NCBI GenBank assembly: GCA_029168955.1
Contig: JAPDOI010000063.1
Location: 186,001 to 250,000 of the forward strand
Direction of reading: 5' to 3'
DNA: 64,000 bases
Origin: Aplectana chamaeleonis
Taxonomy: Eukaryota; Nematoda; Chromadorea; Rhabditida; Cosmocercidae
Below are positions 1-10,696 of the stretch, piece by piece. Position numbers and translations under genes: made by a program. How positions within the stretch are numbered: position 1 is the first letter of the stretch; every line of letters begins with the position of its first letter. The notes beneath the pieces are model-generated. The model ran no database searches and was not told the origin of the DNA. It saw nothing but the letters and a program-made list of their open reading frames with translations.

Positions 1-27
1 GAAAGGTATCGATTGAATGAGGCTATC
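1..27 (+). CDS. Gene 1, first visible exon (partial)
   Basis: Nine codons end in EAI at a GTAAAG donor. Intron and phase (0) match the equivalent exon end of the paralogue at 20077. The upstream part lies outside the window, so this is the least certain exon of the gene. Confidence 0.6.
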
Positions 28-3000
28 GTAAAGTCTCAGTAGATTTCTTGAATATACCCGTGACGACAGTCATTAGATGGCAGGTTCGAATGATTGTTTA
101 GCGAATCTGGATTCAGGTCTCGTTTATTGGCATGATGTTTAATTTTTTGTCATTTCTCGTTATGATCCGGCATCGTGTATTCAAGAACTCATTCGGTTAT
201 CTTACTGCTTATCATGCATTATCTAATGCAGCAATTCTACTCATATTTATCACCTGGGCTGTTCCGTGGACTATCTGGTAATGTCTAGCACAACTTTTCG
301 AAGTCTTTCCTCTATTGTGGTTCAAAATGCATTGGACTCTTAATCTGTAGGGTTCGGAACTCGCAGTAGGTGTGTGTTCTACTCTAGGATCGCCTGCGAC
401 TGTTTGAGAGAGGTTGTAGGGTTGCTCAAACACTGTAAGAACGTTATTTTTCCTATTGCGTGATGTGTACAAATCACCTAATCCCTATAACTCCACTCTA
501 AAATGCTAAAAAGAGATCAGGTAAGGCTCTTTATATTACTAGACAGTCACTAAAGTCGTATTCTATTTGATTCAAATGAATATTCGGAATACTTATCGTA
601 ATATTCAGGTGAAAACTAGAATTTTCAAAACATTCTTTTATAATTCATGAATAATCTCGAACAATTTTTTCAATATTCGGTGGTTGAATATTCGAATTTT
701 GTAACTGGATTCTGACCGAATCTTCGAAGAATCCAATATTCAAGTTCTCTGAATGAACCGGGGGTGTTCGAACCATAAATGCTCAACCGAAAATCCATTT
801 ATGTGGAAAACACAATCAGTCTGCGCAAAGAAGGGACTCAGGGGGTTGTTTTGGGCGCTAAACAAGATTGACGATACAAAGTCGAGTGACGATACTGACT
901 GCTTCGACGCATGGAAGGGAGTGCGGGGTACGTGAGGTTTGCGTTCCGGACAATGCGTTTTCTCACGCAAGTCATTCTGCCTTCAATTGACATCGACTGG
1001 GTTATTGATTTTAATTAGCGCCAGTCTCAGGAACTTATGCTTTTTAAACTTCAGCAGTTCAGACCTACGATACCGCTCTTTTTTTTTGCAAAAAAAAGCG
1101 TTCTGCGGCGTTCTTTGCGATCAAAAACTTCGCATCGCCATAGTTAGCTTCAGACTGGTCCGATTTCAATTTGAAAGTCATTTATGGATTTTCTTCTTCG
1201 ATTCCCCTACGATAAAGGTAAAAATCATAGATTCAACTTTAGAAGTTTCAACTAATTATGCATATTTGCGTCACGACATCCCTCATTATAAGTTGCTCAG
1301 ACAGTCATAACTGCAGAAATCTGTCAAGTTTCGGCTTGTTGTGATTGATGCCAATTTTAGAGAAAAATACACCTTTTTCATCAAATTACCGGAGTCAAAA
1401 AGACTGCACATACCATTGCATCCACCTCACCGAAAGGAGCACAAAAATTTAGTGAAAAATGTATTTCTTCATTTTTGTGCTTTTCTGCACAGCGCTTTTT
1501 TGCAGCAAATTTACGCTTGCGCGGTTTTGTTTAAGGTCAATGGTATACATTGTCACTGCCATCAGTGATAGTCATGACATTCAGCACAAATATTGACGGG
1601 ACCAGCATCGGAGCAATGGCACTGGCCGTCGTAGCAACAGCTGTCGTGTGTCCGTTGCAGCGGCGTGTAGCGTAGGGCCGATGTGCCGATGCCTATGGTT
1701 GCTGTCGCTGTGCAGCGAACTGTCACAGCGACATATTTAAAGGGCGGGAGGCGGTCGCTGTCGCTGTGCAAAGCGACGCGACCGCGTGTCGCAAAAGTAT
1801 ACCACTGGCCTAAGGTTACGACGAACTAGCGGATCTTATTCAGGAAACAATAAAAATGATCAATGTTCAGGACAGTTCCGCACCAGCTGCACGGGCTCAA
1901 CCGACGAGTTGGACAACTTTCACTTTATTTTGTTGAGGCATCGTTTCACTGCTGTTTATTCATTTCACTCAACAGGTATTAGAAAATTTCCAAACTCATT
2001 TGAAATATCCGTGTGATTTAATAAGTAACAAGCGAAGTCGATGTGGTATCTCCGTAGCAATGAGGTTCCTCCTCTGTTTCTACGAGTCTGCTGTAAACAA
2101 CCGCTTAGACTGCAAGAAAGATATCTTTTTAGCATGTCTTGCATATGACTGAGGACTAGCGGTTTAAAGGCAGCATACACGCTCGTAAACGTGATTAAGA
2201 TAAATACGGAAATACAATGGTATGGCTCAAACACAACGCAGACGTATTTTGAAGCTTCAAAAACGACACACAATGAGGCTACACGAGTGAGAAGTTGGCC
2301 CCGCCCCTGTATCTACCCGCCCCCTGTGTTTGCGTCCTCCTCCAAAACAGGGGTGCTGGGCCATTTCCGCCGTCGGCGACGTTCATGGTTCACCTATGTT
2401 ATCTATCCTACCACCCACAAACGTCGCCGACGGTGGGAATGGCCCACCACCTCTGTTTTGGTGCAGGACGCAAATACAGGGGGCGGGCAGATACAGGGGC
2501 GGGGCCTACTTCTCACTCGTGTAGCGTCTTTGTAGGTCGTTTTTGACGCTTCAAAATGCTTAGCCATTGTAATCTGTGCCATACCATTCTATTTCCATAG
2601 TTATCTCAATCACTTTCACGAGCGTGTATGCTGCCTTAAATGACTTCATTAAATAACTGCATCAATAACTAGGAGTTTGAGTACTCAATCGGATAACAGG
2701 CTACCATCGAGCTGTTACTCGGCGTCGGATCTTTGATAGATATGACTCTACATATTATTGCAGGCTAATGGCGATTTCTTCCCCTGCCAAATATCGGCGA
2801 ATATTCACAGTAAAAACGACAATGTTCATAATTTTTTTCATAACTGCTATCAGCATTCTCTATTGGAGCGTTTATTTCGTACCTGGATGCGATTTCCTTT
2901 TTGATCACATATATCGGGTGTGGGCTTTTGGTAGCGGAACATGCAGTTTATTGTTGTCATTTTATATAGACATGACCTACAACGTCACATTATTCATTAT

Positions 3001-3584
3001 TGTCGGCTTTTTCGACGTAACAACTCTTATACTCCTCAAAAAGAAAACTTATGTTCGTGCAGCTTACTCGCCTTTTTATGCAAGAATATTAGCGTGTATC
3101 AATAATTCTCAAATGTCCATTTTCAGAAGATCAAAGGTGGTTCCAATGTTCCGCAACAAAGCAAATACGCTGCGAAGCGAGAGAGGAAGGAGCTTGTCTT
3201 TTTCATACAGGTGAGGATAGCTACGATTTATGCATTTAAATTGTGACTTTTATCATAATCATTAAGGCCTTCATGAACTCGGGCATCTATGCGTTCATGC
3301 TTGTGTGCTTCCATCTGATATCCCGTGTTATAGAAACTGATTTTGAGATGTTCCTATGCACAACATTTATTTGGGGATTCTCTCATGCAGCCGGAGGGTG
3401 TGTTTGCGCCGTTACACGTCAGCTAAATCTAAAGAAAACAAATTACAGAGTGATCTTGGTCGCTTTCAATCCGGAGATTCGTCGCCATTTGTTCAGCCTT
3501 CGCTACCTCTCCACACCAATTAATGATCCAACCACGACAATTCAAATTCGAATGACTGCTGTAACAGTCACCGCCAGGAATTAG
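1..3584 (+). CDS. Srx-type 7TM chemoreceptor, gene 1 (5' end outside window)
   Basis: This is a nematode serpentine receptor, probably a sensory-neuron chemoreceptor of the Srx class (a G-protein-coupled receptor in the plasma membrane). I joined seven exons: 1-27, 117-277, 1871-1975, 2764-3052, 3127-3210, 3267-3397 and 3449-3584. They give 310 residues and a stop, with phases 0, 2, 2, 0, 0, 2. Landmarks are the TM1 Asn (residue 18), NSFGY after TM1 (33-37), an Asn-Arg pair ending TM3 (97-98, in the DRY position), VPGC before the second extracellular loop (137-140), WAF (151-153), an Arg/Lys-Glu rich loop before TM6, and FNPEIRRHL after TM7 (272-280). It has a same-strand paralogue at 19982-33090. 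The first exon is cut by the window edge. The donor at 3053 (GTTCGT) is weak. The ligand is unknown; other nematode 7TM classes are possible but fit less well. Confidence 0.85.
117..277 (+). CDS. Gene 1 exon: TM1-TM2
   Basis: The exon is 161 nt, exactly as long as the exon at 20165-20325. It is flanked by TTCAG and GTAATG. It encodes the end of TM1 with its Asn, a short loop with NSFGY, and TM2 ending in a Trp-Ala-Val-Pro-Trp stretch. The end phase is 2. Confidence 0.88.
278..1870 (+). other. Intron 2 of gene 1 (1.6 kb)
   Basis: Mostly AT-rich sequence with no recognised gene. About 1560-1790 is a GC-rich patch with repeated CGCTGTCGCTGTG-like words. It resembles other GC-rich patches in the window and is probably a transposon remnant. 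Open frames here do not look coding. Confidence 0.5.
1871..1975 (+). CDS. Gene 1 exon: TM3 with Asn-Arg
   Basis: The exon is 105 nt, the same length as 23827-23931, with acceptor TTCAG and donor GTATTA. It encodes VGQLSLYFVE followed by FHC and ends in the split Asn-Arg codon pair that replaces DRY in this class. The true reading frame is not the longest open frame here. Confidence 0.88.
2168..2636. mobile_element. Fold-back MITE, family A copy 1 (intron 3 of gene 1)
   Basis: Terminal inverted repeats start AGGCAGCATACACGCTCG and end with its complement. Both sides carry TAA (2165-2167 and 2637-2639), a 3-bp target duplication. The inside is a second palindrome around CGTCGCCGACGGTGGGAATG. 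No protein is encoded. Copies 2 and 3 are at 18421 and 40750. Confidence 0.85.
2764..3052 (+). CDS. Gene 1 exon: TM4-TM5 (fused)
   Basis: The exon is 289 nt, with acceptor TTGCAG and donor GTTCGT. It encodes the loop after TM3, TM4, the Gly-Cys of the extracellular loop, WAF, a second Cys and TM5 (IDMTYNVTLFIIVGFFDVTT). The paralogue carries the same 289 nt as two exons (119+170) around a 58-bp intron. Confidence 0.87.
3127..3210 (+). CDS. Gene 1 exon: third intracellular loop
   Basis: The exon is 84 nt (28 codons), with acceptor TTTTCAG and donor GTGAGG. It encodes a basic loop ending KRERKELVFFIQ, the usual lead-in to TM6. The flanking introns are 74 and 56 bp. Confidence 0.85.
3267..3397 (+). 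CDS. Gene 1 exon: TM6-TM7
   Basis: The exon is 131 nt, equal to 29108-29238, with acceptor ATTAAG and donor GTGTGT. It encodes AFMNSGIYAFMLVCFHLIS, then a loop, and TM7 with TTFIWGFSHAAG. The end phase is 2. Confidence 0.88.
3449..3584 (+). CDS. Gene 1 terminal exon
   Basis: The exon is 136 nt and ends in TAG. It completes the split Gly codon and encodes VILVAFNPEIRRHL, then a polar Thr-rich tail. The intron before it is 51 bp with acceptor TTACAG. I see no AATAAA within about 200 bp downstream. Confidence 0.87.
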
Positions 3585-5269
3585 GAATTAGCTTTGCATT
3601 ATAGACTGTGCTCGTTAGGTCGAACAAAATGTAAATACAGTTAATATTTGTGATCTGGCGTGTTCTCAGTACTTCATTTATGGGACTTCCAAATCCAAAC
3701 AGGTGCTAATGGTGCAAATATCAACATATTCGACTAGGTTCATCGGCTTAACTTTGTGTTAGGTCTGACCCAATTAGACCAGAGGGGCCTGCAGGGTTGC
3801 AATGACCGGCGACTGGTCGCCGAGCGTCAGCCTTGACGCGGCGACAAAAAATGTTTCCAAACATTATCGTCGCCGTGTCGGTTGCCGCTCGCTATCAGTG
3901 ACGCAGGGCCGTCGCCGGGTGAGACCCCTCTGCGGTGCCCCTCGTCGCCCCTCACGCGGCGTCGGTTGCCCTCGTCGCCGATTGTAATCGATATTGCATC
4001 ACCCAGCTCTAATTGGCGCTGCGAGCAGTGCCACAACTTCAACTCTGCAGACCCCTTATCCGATTGCCTGGCGCACAAGAGACACAGCATCGAACTTCGA
4101 CTGGATTATAAAAACACAACCCTTCCTCTACCGCAATATTTATACTCCGACAAACTACTAGATTTTGCGTTCAATTTTCGCTTTCAAGGCTGACCGCGCT
4201 TACGAGCTGTTCCAATAGTAAGAGCAGATATGACTGAACGTGACAGCCGATGCGTTCAGTACAAACACATAAAGTTTCAAACGTCTAGACCACGCTTGCG
4301 CGATTCACAATCTTAACCTCATATTATTTACCAGCGCGCAGCTTGGAGAAGCGCGCAGAAATCTTCCCGATTAAAGGATTAGCTTACTTTCCTCAATTAG
4401 CATAACGATCATTTAGACCGAAGCCAAATTCATGACGAGGAAACAAAGCAAAACTGCAGCAGTATTTGAGCAGGTGGTAGATTTAATGTTAATAAAAAGA
4501 TTTTAATGACTCAAGGTAGTAGTCTGTAATCCTTCAATGAAGCGTTAACGGAATCGGATCTTTAATTCTTCCATTTGTTTATCATCAATACGACTACTTT
4601 CGCACGTTCGGCGACAGATGTTTCCCTCTCCTTATTTGCATTGTGAAAAATACTACCGTATTAAATTGAATACATTGGTTCGAGTGATACAACGAGGAAT
4701 TCCGTTAAAATTTTGATGGATATCGGAACCTATTAAAGGATCACATACCACTACAATTATCACTTGTTCTCTCATGAGCTCTCCCGACTTTGAGCATTGA
4801 TAAACCGAGGCAGCTTTTAATTTCTGGATACAATCACGTGTGATGCGAAAACCTTTCTAGTACTCATTGTTCTGATTCATTAGTCCGCAAGTCCCCATTG
4901 CCTTCGAAGAACTACGTTTTGATTTCGGTATTGTTACATATGTATAAACTCTAGGGCATCTCTAAACAGGTCTGCATTTTTTAAGGTCACATGTTGCTGC
5001 CGTACATTATAAATAAGCATGAGTGCTGACAACGCTGAGCAATGAAAAAACACTTCTGGCAAACTGCAAAATGCAGAGCTCTTTACAAAGATCTTATGCA
5101 TGATTCTAGATGATATATTATGCTCTGTGACTTGATTGCAATTACTATTGTCCGGCCACCACACCTTGCCTTTAAGAAGAGATCCTTCAAACAGCAAATA
5201 TGCAGTGCGTTTCATTATTATTCAGCCGCCGCCAAAGAGGAGTGTTTCGCGTCTGAGTCGAGTCGTTAT
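3585..5269. other. Intergenic, repeat-like
   Basis: No gene is recognised. 3790-4000 is a GC-rich, CGTCGCC-rich patch that breaks the local base composition and looks like a transposon relic. The remainder is AT-rich without clear structure. Confidence 0.4.
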
Positions 5270-5760
5270 AATATTGGATGCTTTCATTATACCATTCATA
5301 TCCGATGGTGTCATCCGCGCTGTCAGAAACTGCCCATGAAGAGCGGGCTTGGAAAATACGATATCTTTTGTATCCCTTCCTGCTCAATAGTTTTCGACGA
5401 CAGTTTGTTCAAAATTGCCAATAGGACCGTGCATGCGCCACTCAACGGTGCTTCATTTTCCCAGCGGGCAGCTATGGTGACTGTATTGCTTCTAGGGTTA
5501 TCTTTCTCATCATATGTCAAAGCTGTGGCCAGGAATATGTTGGCGAAACAGCCCGCCAACTGCATGTGTTGATCAAAGAGCATTTGAATGGTAAGCAAAG
5601 GTCGGAAATTAGGCCTGCGCTGGGTTGCCAAAGGGAAAATTGCCACAATGGGGGAAGATTTTCAGGTGAGAGTCGAGATACTAGCACGGGAGGCCGAATC
5701 AAGTGCGAGAGAAGCACTCAAAGAATTCTAGATCAATGCAAGGTACCCTAAGGTCAATCT
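5270..5760 (+). mobile_element. Penelope-like retroelement remnant with GIY-YIG endonuclease
   Basis: The frame from 5425 to a stop at 5751 encodes a Cys-rich linker (DRACATQRC, then GDC, then CQSC) directly followed by EYVGETARQLHVLIKEHLNG. This is the GIY-YIG nuclease start of Penelope-like elements: Tyr-Val-Gly, with the conserved Arg replaced by Leu-Ile spacing around EH. After about 5640 the homologous continuation (GEDFQVRVEILAREAE) lies in another frame and then meets a stop, so there is a frameshift. Upstream, PFISDGVIRAVRNC and RAGLEN in shifted frames fit the linker region. The reverse transcriptase half was not found. The fragment is inactive. Confidence 0.72.
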
Positions 5761-5924
5761 TTCTTACTGATGTTAACTGATGCTCCACGGACTTTGAGAA
5801 GGTACTTCACTCAATCTCGTGTCTCCTAGCCACCTGTTTGAAGATTTTGTCCTGTTTTTCTGTAGGGGAAGAACTGCGTTTGACGGAGTAACTTGACGTG
5901 TGGGTTCGACATTTTTCGGACTCC

Positions 5925-5960
5925 GAAGAGGGCGAGATCTCCGAAACGTTAGTCTGCCAA
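5925..5960 (+). other. Possible degenerate hammerhead-like motif of the Penelope remnant
   Basis: GGCGAGATCTCCGAAACGTT resembles a hammerhead core 3' half: a small self-complementary stem followed by CGAAAC. Penelope-like elements are known to carry such ribozymes in their terminal repeats. The CUGANGA box is not intact, so activity is unlikely and the call is tentative. Confidence 0.25.
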
Positions 5961-7513
5961 TAAAGTCATACTACCTCGTACCTGCTATGTACAGTCAAAT
6001 AGTCAACTGTAATCATTTTGCCGAGGTTTATCGAGAGTCGAACGTGGATTCATTACATAGGCTGGGTTCAATCGAATTTTATGCCATCGAAAGCCGTGCA
6101 TGACATTTTTCTGAGAACCGCTCCCATTCAGAGATGGTTGCACTATGAAATGTCGGAAGTTCTCGATTTTTCATCGTTTCGTAATAATGTGTAAAGCCGC
6201 CAAAGGAGAATTTCGAAGGGAATCTCATTGCCTACTCTAAAGGTATAAAGATGTGCTTGTTCAGTATAAATCGCGTCCCACGCAAAAGGATCCACATCAA
6301 GTGAAGCAACACCTCAGGTGTGGCAATAGCGTGAAGTGGGTGAGCGAAACAAGGTAGGTCACGCGGACCGGAAGTTTTCCGCCTAGCACTAGAGACGTTT
6401 TTGATCACCACCTGGAGGATCCAGTCAAGCTCTGGGGTAATCATAGTAAGTAATTGATTCCGATTATAACAGCACGGAGCTGTCGCTTTTTCGCCGGGAC
6501 CCCTTTATGACCAGTTATGTTTCCCATATAGCTCCATTTCTGGTGATAATCCGAATCGGAAGCTTTCTAGAGACTCCTAAGAGTTTAAGAACGTTTAGAA
6601 AGCGTTTCTAAGCTAACTGTATTTGCTTACCAGTAAAGACACTCTCAGAAAGGCTACTCGAGCATACGTCAATCCTATGAAAACTCCCGCAGATTTTTCG
6701 AATCAAGCCTACAGGTTACATGTATCATATGAGTGCGCCATTTGCAACATGTTCAAAAGTACGCAGCATGAAGATCCTACATTGCATACTGCAAAGATAG
6801 AAGCAAAGTGGCGCAGAACTGCTTAGAACACACCAGATTAGAACGTCTACAAGTACACTACGAAGCGTTTTTGTCGGATCAGAGTATTTGGAACTATTAA
6901 TGCAACTCACTACAAAGCCACGAGTAACTTACGTCAAGTGAGTTGCAAATAATATGTCGTAGGGTGTGAGCAGCCAACACTATCCTACCAAGGTGTCTCA
7001 TGATGCGTACAATCCACTTGAGCTACGTGATATTATTTGTTATGCGATCACAGGTCTTTTGGGCTCGTGGAGTTTAGCATGAAACACAATTTAAGGGTGT
7101 AAGTAACCAATGCTTCTCTCTAGCCATCACCTAGAGAAACTTGCTATTCATTTAGCCGAAATAGGAGACATGGTCTCTTGAACTTGCTAGAAAGGAATGC
7201 CTCCATGCTGTTTTATTCTTTTTACAGCCCCCAGCAGTATGAAGGACAGGGGTAACTCCTTGATCATCCGGTTAATTGTCAGCAATTCGAAAATACGGGA
7301 TTTTACTTTTGGTGCTGGTTATCTCAAGATTGTACCACCTAGATTCTGCTGCTCGAACTCGCATGGATCCCATCTGGAGCATTTCATTGCTTAACTCGGA
7401 CATGCAAATGACCTGGCTTTAAACATTCAATTGGAGTAAAAGCTACTTGATTCGAGTCTAATTATCCAGAACATGATCTGAAATGTGTGAGCTGGAGGAT
7501 ACTGATTTATTTG
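5961..7513. other. Intergenic, no gene seen
   Basis: The sequence is AT-rich with stops in all frames at ordinary density. No splice-consistent exon series or protein motif was found. Confidence 0.4.
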
Positions 7514-8003
7514 AAGGCAGTATCCACAATAAAAACCATGTCTGATTTTTCGGTGGAGATCGGCAGCTGCGCGGGGCCCAGCGCATCCCTAACGTTGGAA
7601 AAACTAAGAAAAATGAGCTCGGAACGGTCTCTTACGGCCCCAAAGTTGGACACCCGTCAGCTCGTCACACCCCAGATGCACTTTCCACGCCAACCGACGT
7701 GAACAAATGAATGCTCGAGATTGTGAGATGAGCGATGGTTCCCGATCAATAGCCCCGTTCTTCCCTTTATTCCCGACTTCTCTCTTTTATCAGATCAGCG
7801 CCCATACATCGGCTGCAAAAGACGGAAGTTACAAGCCTTGGACAACTCGTCCACCATACTTCCTTAGCTCAATTTTTGAGGGACCATAATTCCGTTCCTA
7901 GAAGGTCTTGTACGATTCCAAGAACAGCATTGCAATCAGCATGGGACCGTCTTCAACATAAGTGGAGAAGCAGAAAAACGATTCTTATCGTGAACACTGC
8001 CTT
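7514..8003 (+). mobile_element. MITE family B copy 1
   Basis: The termini are AGGCAGTATCCACAATAAA and TTATCGTGAACACTGCCTT. About 490 bp. It contains the family's recurring open frame (7707-7889), which ends in SIFEGP. That frame is probably not a gene, because it recurs only inside copies of this repeat. Confidence 0.78.
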
Positions 8004-8275
8004 TAACTTGCGTTTTCAAAGGCAGTGTTCACAAGGTCTTGTGCCTTATATGGCAAGGCATGCTCGAAAAGAACGCGAAAGCGGCGTTTTCAGGCTAAAC
8101 TAGGCCCTCTATTGTTTACGTTGACCTCGAGCGTGGAAGAATTAATAGCTATAAGGGATGATACGTATCAATGCAATCAAGCGATTAGCTGACATATCGG
8201 TACTTCCTTGACTTGATTATTTCCTTCAAGCAATTCTCGGCCCCGAGCCGCACCCAACAGGAATCGGAGCAGCCT

Positions 8276-8434
8276 GACAGTTCGGCTCGTTCTCCCAATC
8301 TCCGGGCCACCGCTGTTGCTGTTCGGGCGAACCCGAGCACCCCGGACAGCAATAGCGGCGGCCCGAAAAGCAACAACAGTGGCCCGAACAACAGCAGAAG
8401 CCGACTCGCAGATTGGGAACACGAGCCGAACTGT
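8276..8434. repeat. GC-rich hairpin with 26-bp arms
   Basis: GACAGTTCGGCTCGTTCTCC at 8276 is answered by the complementary arm at 8409-8434. The loop has repeated GGCCCGAACAACAGC-like words. Overlapping open frames on both strands are a by-product of this composition. Confidence 0.7.
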
Positions 8435-8457
8435 CATACGGCTCGGAGCCGCTTATC

Positions 8458-8662
8458 GCCTGAGCTGTTATCCGAGTGTTCATTTGTTCACGTCGAGGGA
8501 CGGGCATTGCGCTTTTGGGGGTTGCCTTGCTTTCAAAGTTGCAAATTAGAGCACATTTTAGGCTCTTCCTGGCTCCTTTTAATGAGTTCTAGTAAGCCCC
8601 TCCGCTACCCATTCCTAGTAGAAATTGAATTACATTCTTTATCGTGAACACTACCTCTAAGA
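8458..8662 (-). mobile_element. MITE family B, 3' fragment
   Basis: It matches the second half of family B in minus orientation (compare 45600-45816) and ends TTATCGTGAACACTACC. The rest of the copy is missing or displaced by the adjacent hairpin. Confidence 0.6.
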
Positions 8663-9610
8663 ACAAAAAGCAAGATAGAGTCTCTCATGGAATATTTGTT
8701 CCCTTCTAGTTTTGAAATGAACAGCACATTACTTCCACCTGGCACTCTGGCCAAAGTACGCACCTTTTCAAATACTATGCAATCTTGAAGACATTTCACT
8801 AGCCTTCCATACTAAATGTGTTGAACGACATACGTGCTGCTTAAACCTAAGAAAATGTCAGTTGCAATATTCACATGACTATAATATTAGGATATCACCA
8901 AGTGCTCGTTACCGACAATTGGTCTGCATTAATGTGTTCTTGCCCGAGTTTTTCTATGGTAAGCTGCGACACACAAAGATTATAGGATTGAAACACTTCA
9001 AAACCTTCGACTTATCTGAACCTCCATCCACGGTGTTGTTTGAAGTGCTTTTCGAAACCGACTTCCGCTTTCAGTTTACAGTAGCCTATTTTATTCGAAA
9101 TTCCTTTTGACAACCATAACTTACAGTGAAGCCTAGAAAATCAAAAACAGAATTCAAGTTCCGTTCCGCATATGCACGCACGACAATAGATGAGCTGTAA
9201 GCATAGTTTGAGTTGAACTCCTATTGCGCAACAGTCATCGTCCTGCACAATGCACACTACCTCGTATGAAAGTTGCAGAACATTCTGTATCAATAGATTC
9301 TGTGCAGAGCAGAAAGTGGATGAAATAAAAACCTAAATGGTGTTCCACAACTCCAAATAGAAAACTGAAGCCGTTGGACACGCAGAAAACTAGTCAAGAA
9401 CTCGAGTTTTCAATCCGTGCTCTTCAAAAAAATGTACCCTTTTCTCAATGGACAAATTTTCGAAACACAAAAACAGTCTAGAGACTTCCATGACATTGGT
9501 ATTCCTCTGTTCATGGAGTGCAACTATGTAGATAAACGTATGAGCTTTGAGGTTTGTTTTTCAGTAACTTGAAGCTTTATACAGAAACACGGTGCAATAA
9601 ATTACACTCA
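8663..9610. other. Intergenic, no gene seen
   Basis: AT-rich sequence without repeats or coding features that I can support. Confidence 0.4.
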
Positions 9611-10696
9611 CAAGGGAACCACAATAAGTGATAGTGACCATTCCAAATGAAATGTTCTTTTATAAAACCATTTTCGGACGAGAAGTCCGAATATGCTCAT
9701 CGCAGCTGCCTAGACCCACTCTGAAAAAAAGTTATAGGCGTTTTTTCTCTGAATTTTATACCTGTTGTACCCTCCAAATAGCGCATTTTTACGAAAATCG
9801 GGAAACGGACCTCATAGTCGTGTTAAGCGCCCAAAACTGCCCCTCTAGGCGAAGTTTGGTGGAAGGAACATCGTCCAAACTTTGTGCAGACTAACAGCGT
9901 TTTGGACTTGTACGGATTTCCGCTTGGGCGTTTATTTATACCAATTACATGGTTCTCGAAGCGTTTCAGAAAAATATTCCATATTTGACTAAAAATTCGC
10001 TCTGGGGGGTTATTTGGGGCGCTGATCACGAATCTGAGGCTCATTTATCGATTTTCCGAAGTTTTCGACTGTATTCGTTCACATTATTCCCATCGGGGGA
10101 GAATTTGATGGCAATTCGTGACTTTTGACGATTTCCGGAATGTGACGACAGATGTGGCTCAAATCGTTTTTATGGGGGTTATTTGGAGTGCTGAACACGA
10201 ATCTGATGTCGGTTTATCGATTTTCGGCAGCTTACGGTAGATTACGGTGGGTATACGGTAGTTTGGTCAAAGTCTAAGATTTGTCTCAATGTTTCTATGT
10301 GCGGGTTATTTGGGGGTGCTGAATACGAATTCGATGTTCATTTGTCGATTATCGGAAAATTGAGGTCGGTTTTGCCTTCTGAATGGCATGTTACCTGCCG
10401 TAACATACAGGGAACCTTGAAATTTCGGCAAGCGAACCCCAGATTCGTGTTCAGCACCCCAGATTACCCCTACATACATGTTTTTAGCGAAATCCGAAAA
10501 AAAAACTAAAAACACCTCAAAAATTCCATGGGGGGTACCCTTACCTTGCCGAGAAGCTTAAGAAAATGCTCATTACTTTTTTTCAGAATGAGTCTAGGCA
10601 GCTGCGATAGGCATATTCGGACTTTTCGTCCAAAAATGGCTCTAGAAAAGTACATTTCATTTGGAATGGTCACTATGACTTATTGTGGTTCCCTTG
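9611..10696. mobile_element. Large fold-back element (1.09 kb)
   Basis: CAAGGGAACCACAATAAGTG at the left is mirrored by its complement at the right end. The match continues inward through TCCGAATATG and the CAGCTGCCTAGAC block on both arms (about 9611-9740 and 10560-10696). The interior has at least three degenerate direct repeats beginning GGTTATTTGGGG (near 10009, 10177 and 10305) and one inverted copy near 10440. No transposase was found. Confidence 0.8.

Noticed and set aside
8177..8647. Overlapping long frames on both strands
   Set aside because: Produced by the GC-rich GGCCCGAACAACAGC hairpin, where stop codons are rare.
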